This document shows positions 8,707-16,826 of a DNA stretch of 64,000 nt, piece by piece. A program made the translations under genes and the position numbers. How positions within the stretch are numbered: the first letter of the stretch is position 1; the number at the start of each line of letters is the position of its first letter. This DNA comes from Pseudomonadota bacterium (GTDB taxonomy: Bacteria; Pseudomonadota; Gammaproteobacteria; Burkholderiales; Burkholderiaceae_C), in contig JAJZVU010000015.1 of NCBI GenBank assembly GCA_021845505.1, forward strand, positions 16,094 through 80,093. Reading direction: 5' to 3'. The notes under the pieces were generated by a model. That model made no database searches and was not told where the DNA came from. It was given only the letters and a program-made list of their open reading frames with translations.

Positions 8707-9545
8707 GCGCCGCTCCCGAGCCGCCGCGGCAGACGACTCGCGCCCTCGGCCAGCTGCCGCCGAGCGTGCTGGGCGTGGGTGCGGTGAACCTGATCGCGTT
8801 GGCCGCCGTGGTTGCCGCGCCGGGCAGCTGGCCGTGGGCGCTGGGCGCTGCGCTGCTCGGCCATGCCTGGATCGGTGCGCTGACCCTGAGCCCGCGCACG
8901 CACCGGCTCGGCCCCAACCTGGTGCGCCTGGCGCCGGAGCATGTGGCGCGCGGCCTGGTGGCGATCACCATCGACGATGGCCCCGATCCGCGCACCACCC
9001 CGGCGGTGCTGGAGATCCTGGATGCCCACGCTGCCACCGCCAGTTTCTTTTGCATCGGCGAGCGGGTCGCACGCCACCCCGAGCTGGCGCGCGAGATCGT
9101 CCGCCGCGGCCACCGGGTGGAAAACCATACGGCGCGACACCGACACGATTTCGCGCTGCTCGGCCCGCGCAGGTACCTCGCCGAACTGGCCGCGGGGCAG
9201 GCGCTGATCGAGGCGGCCACCGGCGTCGCGCCGTGCTATTTCCGCGCGCCTGCCGGATTCCGCAATCCCTTCTGCTGGCCGGCTCTGCAGCGCGCCGGGC
9301 TCGTGCTCGCATCGTGGACGCGACGCGGCTTCGACACCCGGGACGGCGACGCGGCGCGGGTGCTGCGGCGGCTCGCCGACGGCCTGGCGGCCGGCGACAT
9401 CCTGCTGCTGCACGACGGCCACTGCGCCCGCACGCCGGCCGGCGTCCCGGTGATCCTGGAAGTCCTTCCGCAGTTGCTCGCGCTGCTGCAGCGGCGCGGC
9501 TTGCGGGCCGTGGCACTGCCCCGGCCTCCCGGGAGCCTTCGATGA
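8703..9545 (+). CDS. polysaccharide deacetylase family protein (NodB domain)
   Basis: A 280-residue protein with an N-terminal membrane segment or two (residues 20-62) and a NodB-homology domain from about residue 85. The catalytic base and metal-binding Asp pair is TIDDGPDP (Asp91, Asp92), and the metal histidines are in NHTARH (His142, His146). The RAPAGFRNP motif and the C-terminal LLLHDGH motif are also present, so the active site looks complete. The family removes N-acetyl groups from sugars, in keeping with a glycosylated or glycolipid-linked pigment. The start overlaps the exporter stop (ATGA). Confidence 0.87.
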   Translation: MSAAPEPPRQTTRALGQLPPSVLGVGAVNLIALAAVVAAPGSWPWALGAALLGHAWIGALTLSPRTHRLGPNLVRLAPEHVARGLVAITIDDGPDPRTTPAVLEILDAHAATASFFCIGERVARHPELAREIVRRGHRVENHTARHRHDFALLGPRRYLAELAAGQALIEAATGVAPCYFRAPAGFRNPFCWPALQRAGLVLASWTRRGFDTRDGDAARVLRRLADGLAAGDILLLHDGHCARTPAGVPVILEVLPQLLALLQRRGLRAVALPRPPGSLR

Positions 9546-9652
9546 AGCGTTGCGCCGGCGATGCGGCCCGCGTTGCGTGGCACTTCGCGCCGCAGGCGAT
9601 CGAGCCGCCGCGGCCCGCCCCGGCCGCGGCTTCGCTACAGTAACTGGGCATC

Positions 9653-10894
9653 ATGGCTTCGAATCGTCCTCGTCTTGCGCCGCTGCATGTCGTGCGCGCC
9701 ACCGCGACCAGCTGCCTGGGCAGCGGCCTGGCCGCGCACGCCGCGGCGCTTCGCGACAACCGTTGCGGGCTGGCGCGCTGCGAGTTCGATGTCTGCGACC
9801 TGCCGACCTGGATCGGCGAGGTGCGGGGTGTCGACTCCGTCGGCCTGCCCGCGGCGCTGGCCGTCTTCGATTGCCGCAACAACCGGCTGGCCGAACTCGC
9901 GCTGGCGCAGGACGGCTTCCTGCAGGCCGTCGAGCACGCGGTGGCCCGCCACGGCGCGCATCGCGTCGGGCTGTTCGTCGGCACCAGCACCTCGGGCATG
10001 CTGGAGACCGAGCAGGCGTACCGGCGGCGCGACGCACGCGGCGCGTTGCCTGGGGATTTCAACTATTGCGCCACGCACAGCACGGCGTCGCTCGCCGCGT
10101 TCCTGGGCGAGCGCCTGGGGCTGCGCGGGCCGGCCTGCGTGATTTCGTCGGCCTGCTCGTCCAGCGCCAAGGTGTTCGCGACCGCGCAGCGCATGATCGG
10201 CGCCGGGCTGGTCGACTGCGCGGTGGTCGGCGGAGTCGACACGCTGTGCCTGACCACCCTGTACGGCTTTCATTCCCTCGAACTGCTGTCGCCCAGTCCC
10301 TGCCGACCCTACGACGTCGCGCGCAACGGGCTTTCGCTGGGGGAGGCGGCAGCCTTCGCCGTGCTCGAGGCCGCGCCGCGGCACCTGGCCGACGACGAGG
10401 TGCTGCTGCTGGGCAGCGGCGAATCCAGCGATGCCCACCACATGTCGTCGCCCCACCCCGAAGGCCTCGGCGCGCGAATGGCGATGCAGCAGGCGCTGGC
10501 CGAATGCGCTCTGCAGCCGTCGGACATCGACTACATCAATCTGCATGGAACCGCCACGCCCAGCAACGACGCTGCCGAAGGGCACGCCGTGGCAGCGCTG
10601 TTCGGTCGCGGCACCTCGTGCAATTCGACCAAGGGCGGGACCGGCCATACGCTGGGCGCTGCCGGCGGCCTGGAGGCGGTGTTCTGCCTGCTGGCGCTGC
10701 GCGACGGCTTCCTGCCGGGCAGCCCCGGCACGCAGGTCCTCGACCCGGCCATCGCCGGGCCGCAGCAACTGCGCTACCGTTGCGCGGCCGAGCCGGCCCG
10801 GCCGGGTTTCGCGATGAGCAATTCCTTCGGCTTCGGCGGCACGAATTGCAGCCTGGTGCTGGGCCGCGCCGATGCGTGGAGGGCGCGTCGATGA
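9653..10894 (+). CDS. beta-ketoacyl-ACP synthase II, aryl polyene cluster
   Basis: Complete condensing enzyme of 413 residues. The nucleophile is Cys168 in SSACSSSAK, and the histidines lie in NLHGTAT and GGTGHTLGAAGG. The glycine-rich C-terminal loop SFGFGGTNC is present, so it is predicted active. It is followed, with a 4-base overlap, by a chain-length-factor-like partner, the usual pairing in type II polyketide systems. A 107-base spacer separates it from the deacetylase gene, so it may head a second translational unit of the operon. Confidence 0.93.
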   Translation: MASNRPRLAPLHVVRATATSCLGSGLAAHAAALRDNRCGLARCEFDVCDLPTWIGEVRGVDSVGLPAALAVFDCRNNRLAELALAQDGFLQAVEHAVARHGAHRVGLFVGTSTSGMLETEQAYRRRDARGALPGDFNYCATHSTASLAAFLGERLGLRGPACVISSACSSSAKVFATAQRMIGAGLVDCAVVGGVDTLCLTTLYGFHSLELLSPSPCRPYDVARNGLSLGEAAAFAVLEAAPRHLADDEVLLLGSGESSDAHHMSSPHPEGLGARMAMQQALAECALQPSDIDYINLHGTATPSNDAAEGHAVAALFGRGTSCNSTKGGTGHTLGAAGGLEAVFCLLALRDGFLPGSPGTQVLDPAIAGPQQLRYRCAAEPARPGFAMSNSFGFGGTNCSLVLGRADAWRARR

Positions 10895-11718
10895 GCGCGT
10901 TGCGCGGGCGCCCGCTGGCGGCCTGCCTGGCCGGCGTCGGACTGCTGGGGCCAGGGCTGTCGGGGTGGCCCGCGGCGGCCGCGGTGCTGCGCGGCGAGCA
11001 GCCCTACCTGCCGGCGCGCACCGAGATGCCCGCTGCGCAGTGGTTGCCGCCGGCCGAGCGCCGGCGCGCGACCGCGGCGGTCAAGCTGACGCTGGCCACC
11101 GGAGGCGCCGCGCTGGCGATGGCCGAGCGCGACGCCACCGATCTGCGCACGGTGTTCGCGGCTTCCAGCGGGGACGGCGTGAACTGCCATGCGCTGTGCG
11201 AGGCGCTGGCTTCGCCGGATCGGCTGGTGTCGCCGACGCGTTTCCACAATTCGGTGCACAACGCGGCCTCCGGCTACTGGGGCATCGCCACCCATTGCAT
11301 GGCGGCGTCGGCGGTGCTGTGCGCGGCGCACGACGGCAGCTTCGGCGCCGGCCTGCTCGAGGCCCTGGTCGAGGTCGGAACCAGCGGCGAGGACGTGTTG
11401 CTGCTGGCCTACGATACCGACTACCCGGAGCCGCTGCGCAGCGCTCGCCCGATACCCGACGCCTTCGGCGTGGCGCTGTTGCTGGCGCCGCGCCGCAGCG
11501 GCGCCGCGCTGGCCTGCATGGCCGTCGATGCGGCGGCGCCGTTCACCGAGGCGCCGCCGCGCGGCCTGGAGCAGCCCGGGCTGGAGGCGCTGCGCCGTTC
11601 GATTCCGGCCGCGCGCTCGCTGTCGCTGCTGCAAGCCGTCGCGCGCGGCGAGTCGGCCACCGCGGTGGTCGACTACCTGCCGGGGCGGCAACTGCGGGTG
11701 GAACTGTCGCCATGCTGA
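10891..11718 (+). CDS. chain-length-factor-like ketosynthase partner
   Basis: A 275-residue protein resembling the N-terminal half of ketosynthases (Ketoacyl-synt_2-type). The region that should carry the nucleophile reads HNSVHNAASGYWGIATHCMAAS, and no Cys stands in the ketosynthase nucleophile context, so it is probably not catalytic on its own. In aryl polyene and other type II polyketide systems such a protein pairs with the active ketosynthase and influences chain length. Tight coupling fits this role: its ATG overlaps the ketosynthase stop and its own stop overlaps the next start by 7 bases. Length is typical for this short subgroup. Confidence 0.8.
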   Translation: MSALRGRPLAACLAGVGLLGPGLSGWPAAAAVLRGEQPYLPARTEMPAAQWLPPAERRRATAAVKLTLATGGAALAMAERDATDLRTVFAASSGDGVNCHALCEALASPDRLVSPTRFHNSVHNAASGYWGIATHCMAASAVLCAAHDGSFGAGLLEALVEVGTSGEDVLLLAYDTDYPEPLRSARPIPDAFGVALLLAPRRSGAALACMAVDAAAPFTEAPPRGLEQPGLEALRRSIPAARSLSLLQAVARGESATAVVDYLPGRQLRVELSPC

Positions 11719-12188
11719 CGCCGTCGCCGTGGCTGCACGATCAGGCCTGGATCGCGGCGCACATCCCCCATCGCGGCAGCATGTGCCTGCTCGAGGGCGT
11801 CGTCGCGTGGGATGCCGGGCATGTCGTGTGTTGCGCCGACAACCACAGGCGGCTCGACCATCCGTTGCGGCAGTTCGGCCGGCTGGGCGCGGCCTGCGGC
11901 ATCGAATACGCTGCGCAGGCGATGGCCGTGCACGGCGCACTGCTGTCGCAGCGCGGGCCGGCCGCGCGCCCGGGCATGCTGGTCAGCGCGCGCCAGGTGA
12001 CGCTGCACGTGGGCCGGCTGGACGACGTGCAGGGCGCGCTGCGCATACGCGCCGAACGCCTCGGCGACGGCGACCCGCTGCTGCTGTATGCCTTCAGCGT
12101 CAGCGCCGGCGGGCGCACGCTGCTCGAAGGCCGAGCCTGCGTGCTGCTCGGCTCCGTTCCCGAAGCCAGCGAACCGTCCGCGCCATGA
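11712..12188 (+). CDS. hot-dog 3-hydroxyacyl-ACP dehydratase (COG4706-like)
   Basis: A 158-residue hot-dog protein. The segment IPHRGSMCLLEGV (His20) is the PHRGxMLLLD signature of the dehydratases found in aryl polyene clusters, and EYAAQAMAVHGAL forms the following helix. It would dehydrate 3-hydroxyacyl-ACP during polyene growth, probably together with the small dehydratase encoded at 4384. The reading frame is closed at both ends by overlaps with its neighbours (7 bases upstream, 4 downstream), which fixes the start. Confidence 0.84.
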   Translation: MLTPSPWLHDQAWIAAHIPHRGSMCLLEGVVAWDAGHVVCCADNHRRLDHPLRQFGRLGAACGIEYAAQAMAVHGALLSQRGPAARPGMLVSARQVTLHVGRLDDVQGALRIRAERLGDGDPLLLYAFSVSAGGRTLLEGRACVLLGSVPEASEPSAP

Positions 12189-12937
12189 GCCCTTCACCTT
12201 CCAGGCCCGCCTCGGGCGTCCGACGTGCGCTGGTCACCGGGGGCAGCGGCGGAATCGGTGCCGCGATCTGCGAGGCCCTCGCGCGTGCCGGCATGCATGT
12301 CATCGTCCACGCCAACTCGCGGATCGAGCAGGCGCAGGCGCTGGCGCAGCGCTTGCGCGCGCAAGGCCTGGAGGCCGAGGCGGTGGCCTTCGACCTGCGC
12401 GCGGCAGCGGCCACCGCGGCGGCCGTCGCGGCGCTGCTCGAAGCGGGTCCGGTGCAGGTGCTGGTGAACAACGCCGGAGTGCACGACGACGCCGTGTTTC
12501 CGGGGATGACCGAGCAGCAGTGGGAGCGGGTGCTGGACGTCGGGGTCAACGGCTTCTACCGCGTGACCCAGCCGTTGATGCTGCCGATGATCCGCACGCG
12601 CTGGGGGCGCATCATCAACATCACCTCGGTGGCCGCGCTGATCGGCAACCGCGGGCAGGTGAACTACGCGGCGGCCAAGGGGGCGCTGCACGCGGCCACC
12701 AAATCGCTGGCGCTGGAAGTGGCCAGTCGCGGCATCACCGTCAATGCCGTGGCGCCCGGGATCATCGCCACGCCGATGAGCGGGGGCGCGTTCGATGCCG
12801 CGGCGATCGCGCGCCTGGTGCCGGCGCAGCGCGCCGGCACCCCCGAGGAGGTGGCCGACCTCGTGGCCTTCCTGGCCTCCGAGCGGGCCGGCTACATCAC
12901 CGGGCAGGTGATTTCGATCAACGGCGGCATGGCCTGA
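12185..12937 (+). CDS. 3-oxoacyl-ACP reductase (FabG-type SDR)
   Basis: A 250-residue short-chain dehydrogenase that reduces the 3-keto group of ACP-bound chains with NADPH. Visible signatures are the cofactor loop TGGSGGIG (residues 18-25), NNAG (95-98), and the catalytic Ser148, Tyr161 and Lys165 in ITSVAALIG and YAAAK. The C-terminus GYITGQVISINGG is typical of FabG. It is the last + strand gene of the pigment cluster and ends 5 bases from the oppositely oriented glycosyltransferase gene. Context assigns it to polyene synthesis. Confidence 0.9.
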   Translation: MSPSPSRPASGVRRALVTGGSGGIGAAICEALARAGMHVIVHANSRIEQAQALAQRLRAQGLEAEAVAFDLRAAAATAAAVAALLEAGPVQVLVNNAGVHDDAVFPGMTEQQWERVLDVGVNGFYRVTQPLMLPMIRTRWGRIINITSVAALIGNRGQVNYAAAKGALHAATKSLALEVASRGITVNAVAPGIIATPMSGGAFDAAAIARLVPAQRAGTPEEVADLVAFLASERAGYITGQVISINGGMA

Positions 12938-12942
12938 CGCGT

Positions 12943-13734
12943 TCAGCGACCGCGCAGCCGGCGCCAGGCCAGCCGCGGCAGGCGCAGCGCGAAGCCCAGC
13001 ATCAGGCGCAGGTGCATCCAGGTCAGCAGCGTGTTGTCGCGCAGGTAGCGGAAATGCGAAACCCCGCCCTCGTCGCCGCGCAGGTAGCGCACCGGCGCCG
13101 GCAGATTGATCGCGGCCACGCCGGCCCAGCTCAGGCGCACCACGGCTTCGGGGTCGAAGTCGAAACGCCGCATCCAGCGCTGCCCGCGCATCAGCGAGCG
13201 CAGCGGGGCTATGGGGTAGACGCGAAAGCCGTAGAGGGAGTCGCCGATCCCCGCGCCCAGGGTCTCCAGCCGAGCCCAGGCGTTGGAGATCTTGCGGCCC
13301 TGCACCCTCAGTTGCGGAGCGTCGTCGGCGAACACCGGTCGCCCCAGGATCATCGCGTCGGGGTGTCGCAGCGAGGCCTGCATGAAGGCGCCGATGCACT
13401 CGGCCGGGTGCTGGCCGTCCGAATCCATGGTCAAGGCATGGCTGAAGCCGGCAGCCTGCGCAGCCTCCAGGCCGGCCAGTACCGCGGCCCCCTTGCCCTG
13501 GTTGCGCGGCAGAACGATGACCCGCAGCTGCGGGTCGCTGCCGGCCATCTCCAGCAGGCGCGGGGTGGTGCCGTCGTCGCTGCCGTCGACCACCAGCCAG
13601 ACCGGAGCCCATGCCGCGCGGGCCGCGCGCACCGTCCGGTAGACGGCAGGCCCGGGGTTGTAGCTGGGAATGAGCACCAGGTGGCTGGAGCTCGGCTGCG
13701 GCGCGCCTTCTGCGGTGTCAGGAGGGAGGGTCAT
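12943..13734 (-). CDS. family 2 glycosyltransferase
   Basis: A 263-residue GT-A fold glycosyltransferase. The N-terminus reads LVLIPSYNPG, the nucleotide-binding region gives VVDGSDDGT, and the metal-binding DxD is Asp104-Ser-Asp106 in TMDSDGQH. The C-terminal part is basic with a hydrophobic stretch, suggesting membrane association. It probably adds a sugar to the lipid or pigment head group, in line with the deacetylase in the + strand part of the cluster. The start at 13734 overlaps the upstream acyltransferase by 17 bases; a longer upstream frame is only the shadow of that gene. Confidence 0.87.
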   Translation of the reverse strand: MTLPPDTAEGAPQPSSSHLVLIPSYNPGPAVYRTVRAARAAWAPVWLVVDGSDDGTTPRLLEMAGSDPQLRVIVLPRNQGKGAAVLAGLEAAQAAGFSHALTMDSDGQHPAECIGAFMQASLRHPDAMILGRPVFADDAPQLRVQGRKISNAWARLETLGAGIGDSLYGFRVYPIAPLRSLMRGQRWMRRFDFDPEAVVRLSWAGVAAINLPAPVRYLRGDEGGVSHFRYLRDNTLLTWMHLRLMLGFALRLPRLAWRRLRGR

Positions 13735-14539
13735 GTCGGCTGCCCTGGCAGGGCCCGCACGCGGCAGCGGGGGCCTTGTCCAGGGCCTGGCGGAAATAGG
13801 CCTGGAGTTCGGCGATGAATGCCTGCGCGTCGGTCGGCGGATCGAAGCGCCGACCCAGGCGCGCGCGGTAGGTGATGGGCAGGCGCGGTACGTCGCGCAG
13901 CCGCCAGCGCTTGCCCAGGAACGGCGAATCGGCTTCGAGCAGCACCGTCTGCACCGGGACCCCGGAGCGCTTGGAGATCCATCCCACCATGCCACGGACC
14001 GGGCCGATCGGCTGGTCGCAACTGCGTGTCGCCTCGGGGAACAGCAGCAGCTGGCGGCCGTCGCGCAGTTCGGCCAGCGCCGACTCGATCATGCGCAGCA
14101 GGTCGTCGTTGCCGATGTAGCCGGCGAGCCGGGCACCGGCGCCCAGGGCCGGATGGGCCAGCAGGCCGGACTTCATCACGCAGGCCAGACCGGGCAGCCG
14201 CGAAATCACCAGCGGGGCGTCGATCAGAGTGGGGTGGTTGGGTGCGACGATCAGCGGCCCCTGTCCGCGCAGCGAGTCCAGCTCCGACAGGTCGAAGCGG
14301 TAGGCGCCGATCCAGCTCAGCGTGCCCAGGTAGGCGCGGAACGCCGCGCGGATCAGCGCGCGCCCGAAGGCTCGCCCGGCGCGCGCGGGAAGCGCGTAGC
14401 ACAGCGGAAGCGCCACGGGGGTCCAGAGCAGCCCCATGAGGCCGAACAGCGCGAGGCCGCAATAGGTGCGCAGGATGTCGAGCACCCGGACCGGACGCAG
14501 CGCACGGGCGCCGGCTCGCCCCGGCATCGGCTCAGTCAT
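13718..14539 (-). CDS. PlsC-type lysophospholipid acyltransferase
   Basis: A 273-residue membrane-associated acyltransferase related to 1-acylglycerol-3-phosphate acyltransferases. The catalytic motif NHPTLID (His102, Asp107) and the substrate motif FPEATRS (residues 167-173) are clear, and a hydrophobic segment spans about residues 25-50. It is the cluster's second acyltransferase, beside the LpxL-type one at 4701; one may build the lipid anchor and the other attach the polyene. ATG 14539 begins MTEPMPGRAG; codons further upstream look non-coding. Confidence 0.86.
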   Translation of the reverse strand: MTEPMPGRAGARALRPVRVLDILRTYCGLALFGLMGLLWTPVALPLCYALPARAGRAFGRALIRAAFRAYLGTLSWIGAYRFDLSELDSLRGQGPLIVAPNHPTLIDAPLVISRLPGLACVMKSGLLAHPALGAGARLAGYIGNDDLLRMIESALAELRDGRQLLLFPEATRSCDQPIGPVRGMVGWISKRSGVPVQTVLLEADSPFLGKRWRLRDVPRLPITYRARLGRRFDPPTDAQAFIAELQAYFRQALDKAPAAACGPCQGSRHDPPS

Positions 14540-14627
14540 CGCTGCGCACCCTGCGCGGGGAGCGGTCGGGAAGCCACGCCACGCCGACTCGCCGCGACAC
14601 GCCGGAGCTTGCAGCCTGCCTGGCCCA

Positions 14628-15980
14628 TCAGCCCGTGACGCTGCCCGGAAGGGTCTGCGGATCGACCTGCTTCTTGCGCAGCGTCCTGGCGCGCAGGCTG
14701 CGGCGCAGATGGCGCAGCGCGTCCAGGTAGAAGATCCCCTTGAGCAGCCGCACCGAGGTCCAGATCGGCGTGTCGCCGAAGATGTCTCCCGCAAGCACCG
14801 ACAGCAGCGCCTCCTTGACCCGCAGTACGTTGCGCGGGCCCATGAACAGATCGCGCATGCTCGGGTGGTTGATGCGGTAGATGAACCAGGAGAATTCGCG
14901 CGGGCCGCGGCGCAGCGCCCGATCGTAGGCTTTCATCGCGCGTGCCTCGGCGGCGGGATCGCGCAGGCAGGCGGCCAGCGCTTCGGCGGCGAACACCGCG
15001 CCTTGCATCGCCAGCATGACGCCGGAGGAGAACACCGGGTCGATGAACGCGTAGGCATCGCCGACCAGCAGGTAGCCGGGGCCGTGGGTGCGGTCGCAGG
15101 CGTAGGAATAGTTCCCGGTGGCCTGCACGGGGGTGACGCGGGTGGCGCCGGCCAGGCGCTCCGACAGCTCCGGCGACCTCGCGATGGTGTCGGCGAAGAA
15201 CTGTTCGAGGGAGGTTTCGCGGGTCTTGAAGTAGTAGGGCCACGCGACCGCGCCGATGCTGGTCGTTCCGTCGGCCAGCGGAATGAACCAGAACCAGCCG
15301 TGGTCGAACCAGAAGATGGTGATGTGGCCTTCGGCCTTGCCCTGCAGACGCCTGGCGCCGGTGAAATGGGCGAACATCGCCGCGCTGTTGTGCCTGGGGT
15401 TGCGGTGCTTGGCCTTGAGGCGCCCGCCGAGGAAGGTGTCCCGCCCGGAGGCGTCGACCACGTAGCGGGCGTTCCAGCTCGAGCGCGTGCCGTCGTCGTG
15501 CTCGGCCAGGATCACGGCTCCCCGTCCTGCCTCGTGGAAGCGCACGTCCTTCACGGTGCAGCCTTCGACGACCAGCGCGCCGTTGGCCGCGGCGTTGCGC
15601 AGCAGGATGTGGTCGAACTCGGAACGGCGCACATGGTAGGCCATCGGCATGGTCCGGTTCCAGGCCTCGGCGAAGGCGTAGGTCTGGGTCTTGCGGGCAT
15701 GCCACGGCGAAACGAATTCCGCACCCCACTTCTCCATGCCGATGGCGCGCACCTGCTCTCCCACCCCGAGCCGGTCGAGCAGCGCCAGGTTGGCCGGAAG
15801 CAGCGATTCGCCGATGTGGAAACGCGGATGGCGATCCTTCTCCAGCACGGCGACCCGAATGCCCTGTTGCGCAAGCAGGGTCGCGGTGGTGGAGCCGGCA
15901 GGGCCGCCGCCGATCAACACCACGTCGCAGTCCCCCCGCTCCGGGGCCTGGGTCGGTGCAGCAGACGATTCAGCGATCAT
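14628..15980 (-). CDS. FAD-dependent oxidoreductase resembling flavin-dependent halogenases
   Basis: A 450-residue flavoprotein. The dinucleotide-binding loop is IGGGPAGS (residues 23-30) and the second FAD motif is LLVGDAYAFIDP. Two features match flavin-dependent halogenases: W-x-W-x-I-P at 229-234 (GWFWFIP), associated with suppressing monooxygenase activity, and F-x-x-P-x-x-S-x-G at 312-320 (FIDPVFSSG). Xanthomonadins are brominated aryl polyenes whose locus encodes a halogenase-like protein, so it may halogenate the aryl ring. The alternative is a geranylgeranyl-reductase-like or other oxidoreductase, since these motifs are not exclusive. Met at 15980 gives a conventional N-terminus; an in-frame start 14 codons earlier (16022) is possible. 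Confidence 0.8.
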   Translation of the reverse strand: MIAESSAAPTQAPERGDCDVVLIGGGPAGSTTATLLAQQGIRVAVLEKDRHPRFHIGESLLPANLALLDRLGVGEQVRAIGMEKWGAEFVSPWHARKTQTYAFAEAWNRTMPMAYHVRRSEFDHILLRNAAANGALVVEGCTVKDVRFHEAGRGAVILAEHDDGTRSSWNARYVVDASGRDTFLGGRLKAKHRNPRHNSAAMFAHFTGARRLQGKAEGHITIFWFDHGWFWFIPLADGTTSIGAVAWPYYFKTRETSLEQFFADTIARSPELSERLAGATRVTPVQATGNYSYACDRTHGPGYLLVGDAYAFIDPVFSSGVMLAMQGAVFAAEALAACLRDPAAEARAMKAYDRALRRGPREFSWFIYRINHPSMRDLFMGPRNVLRVKEALLSVLAGDIFGDTPIWTSVRLLKGIFYLDALRHLRRSLRARTLRKKQVDPQTLPGSVTG

Positions 15981-16082
15981 GGCTCCTGGAGTCCGAACGG
16001 GTCGGGACGTGTCAAGCCGCATGCAGGCATGCGCGCGACCCCAGGTGCCCCTGCGCGTGGGCCGCAGGCCTTCGAGCCCATT

Positions 16083-16826
16083 CTAGGCAGACGCGCCCGC
16101 GCGTTGAAGCGCGTCGCGCAAGGCGTCGTGGGTCGACCGCGCCAGCTCGCGGCGGTCGTCGGCGCGCAGCACCGGCAGGTAGTGCACGTGCACCCGCAGC
16201 CGCGGGCCCGCGGCGATGCTCCGCAGGCTGTCCAGCAGGGTGTCGTCGCCGACGTAGGCGGCGCTGCGGCTGGGAGCTCCCGACACCGCGTCGACGTAGC
16301 GCAGCAGCACCGGTTGCACCACCGCGCCGGCGCTGACGGCAGCCTGGAACAGGTTGGCATGCAGCGGCAGGATGTGCGTCCCGTCGGAGGTCGTGCCCTC
16401 GGGAAACAGCGTCACCTGTTCGGCGTTGCGCAGGCACGCGGCGATGTCGTGCACCACCCGCAGCGCGTCGCGCGGGCGCTCGCGCTCGATGAACAGGGTT
16501 CCGGCTCCGGCGACCAGGCGGCCCAGCAGCGGCCAGCGATGCACGTCGGCCTTGGCCACGAAGCGCGTCGGGTGCGCGGCGTTGAGCGCCACGATGTCCA
16601 GCCACGACACGTGGTTCGCGGCGACCAGGCAGGCTCCCTGGAACGCCTGGCCGTGCACCTGCAGGCTGGCGCGTCCGGCGCGCAGCACGCGGCGCGACCA
16701 GCTGCGCACCGCGTCGCGTCGAGCGGCAGCGGACATCCGGTGGAACGAGCGCATGCGCCACAGCCCGCGCAGCACTTCCAGCCCCAGGCGGCCCAGCAGC
16801 GCCGCCAGCCGCAGGCGGCGCATCAT
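16083..16826 (-). CDS. 1-acyl-sn-glycerol-3-phosphate acyltransferase (PlsC family)
   Basis: A 247-residue acyltransferase that would make phosphatidic acid from lysophosphatidic acid at the inner membrane. The catalytic motif is NHVSWLD (His72, Asp77) and the substrate-binding motif is FPEGTTS (141-147). Its start overlaps the stop of the dihydroorotase-like gene by 4 bases (ATGA), so it belongs to the pyrimidine operon rather than to the pigment cluster downstream. This coupling of a PlsC homologue to pyrBC recurs in Burkholderiales. Whether it is the main cellular PlsC cannot be told from the window. Confidence 0.88.
   Translation of the reverse strand: MMRRLRLAALLGRLGLEVLRGLWRMRSFHRMSAAARRDAVRSWSRRVLRAGRASLQVHGQAFQGACLVAANHVSWLDIVALNAAHPTRFVAKADVHRWPLLGRLVAGAGTLFIERERPRDALRVVHDIAACLRNAEQVTLFPEGTTSDGTHILPLHANLFQAAVSAGAVVQPVLLRYVDAVSGAPSRSAAYVGDDTLLDSLRSIAAGPRLRVHVHYLPVLRADDRRELARSTHDALRDALQRAGASA

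Noticed and set aside
9542..9643. 33-codon ORF starting MKRCAGDAARVAWHF after the deacetylase gene
   Set aside because: It has a start overlapping the previous stop, but composition is unremarkable, there is no recognisable domain, and 107 bases is an ordinary spacer length before the ketosynthase.
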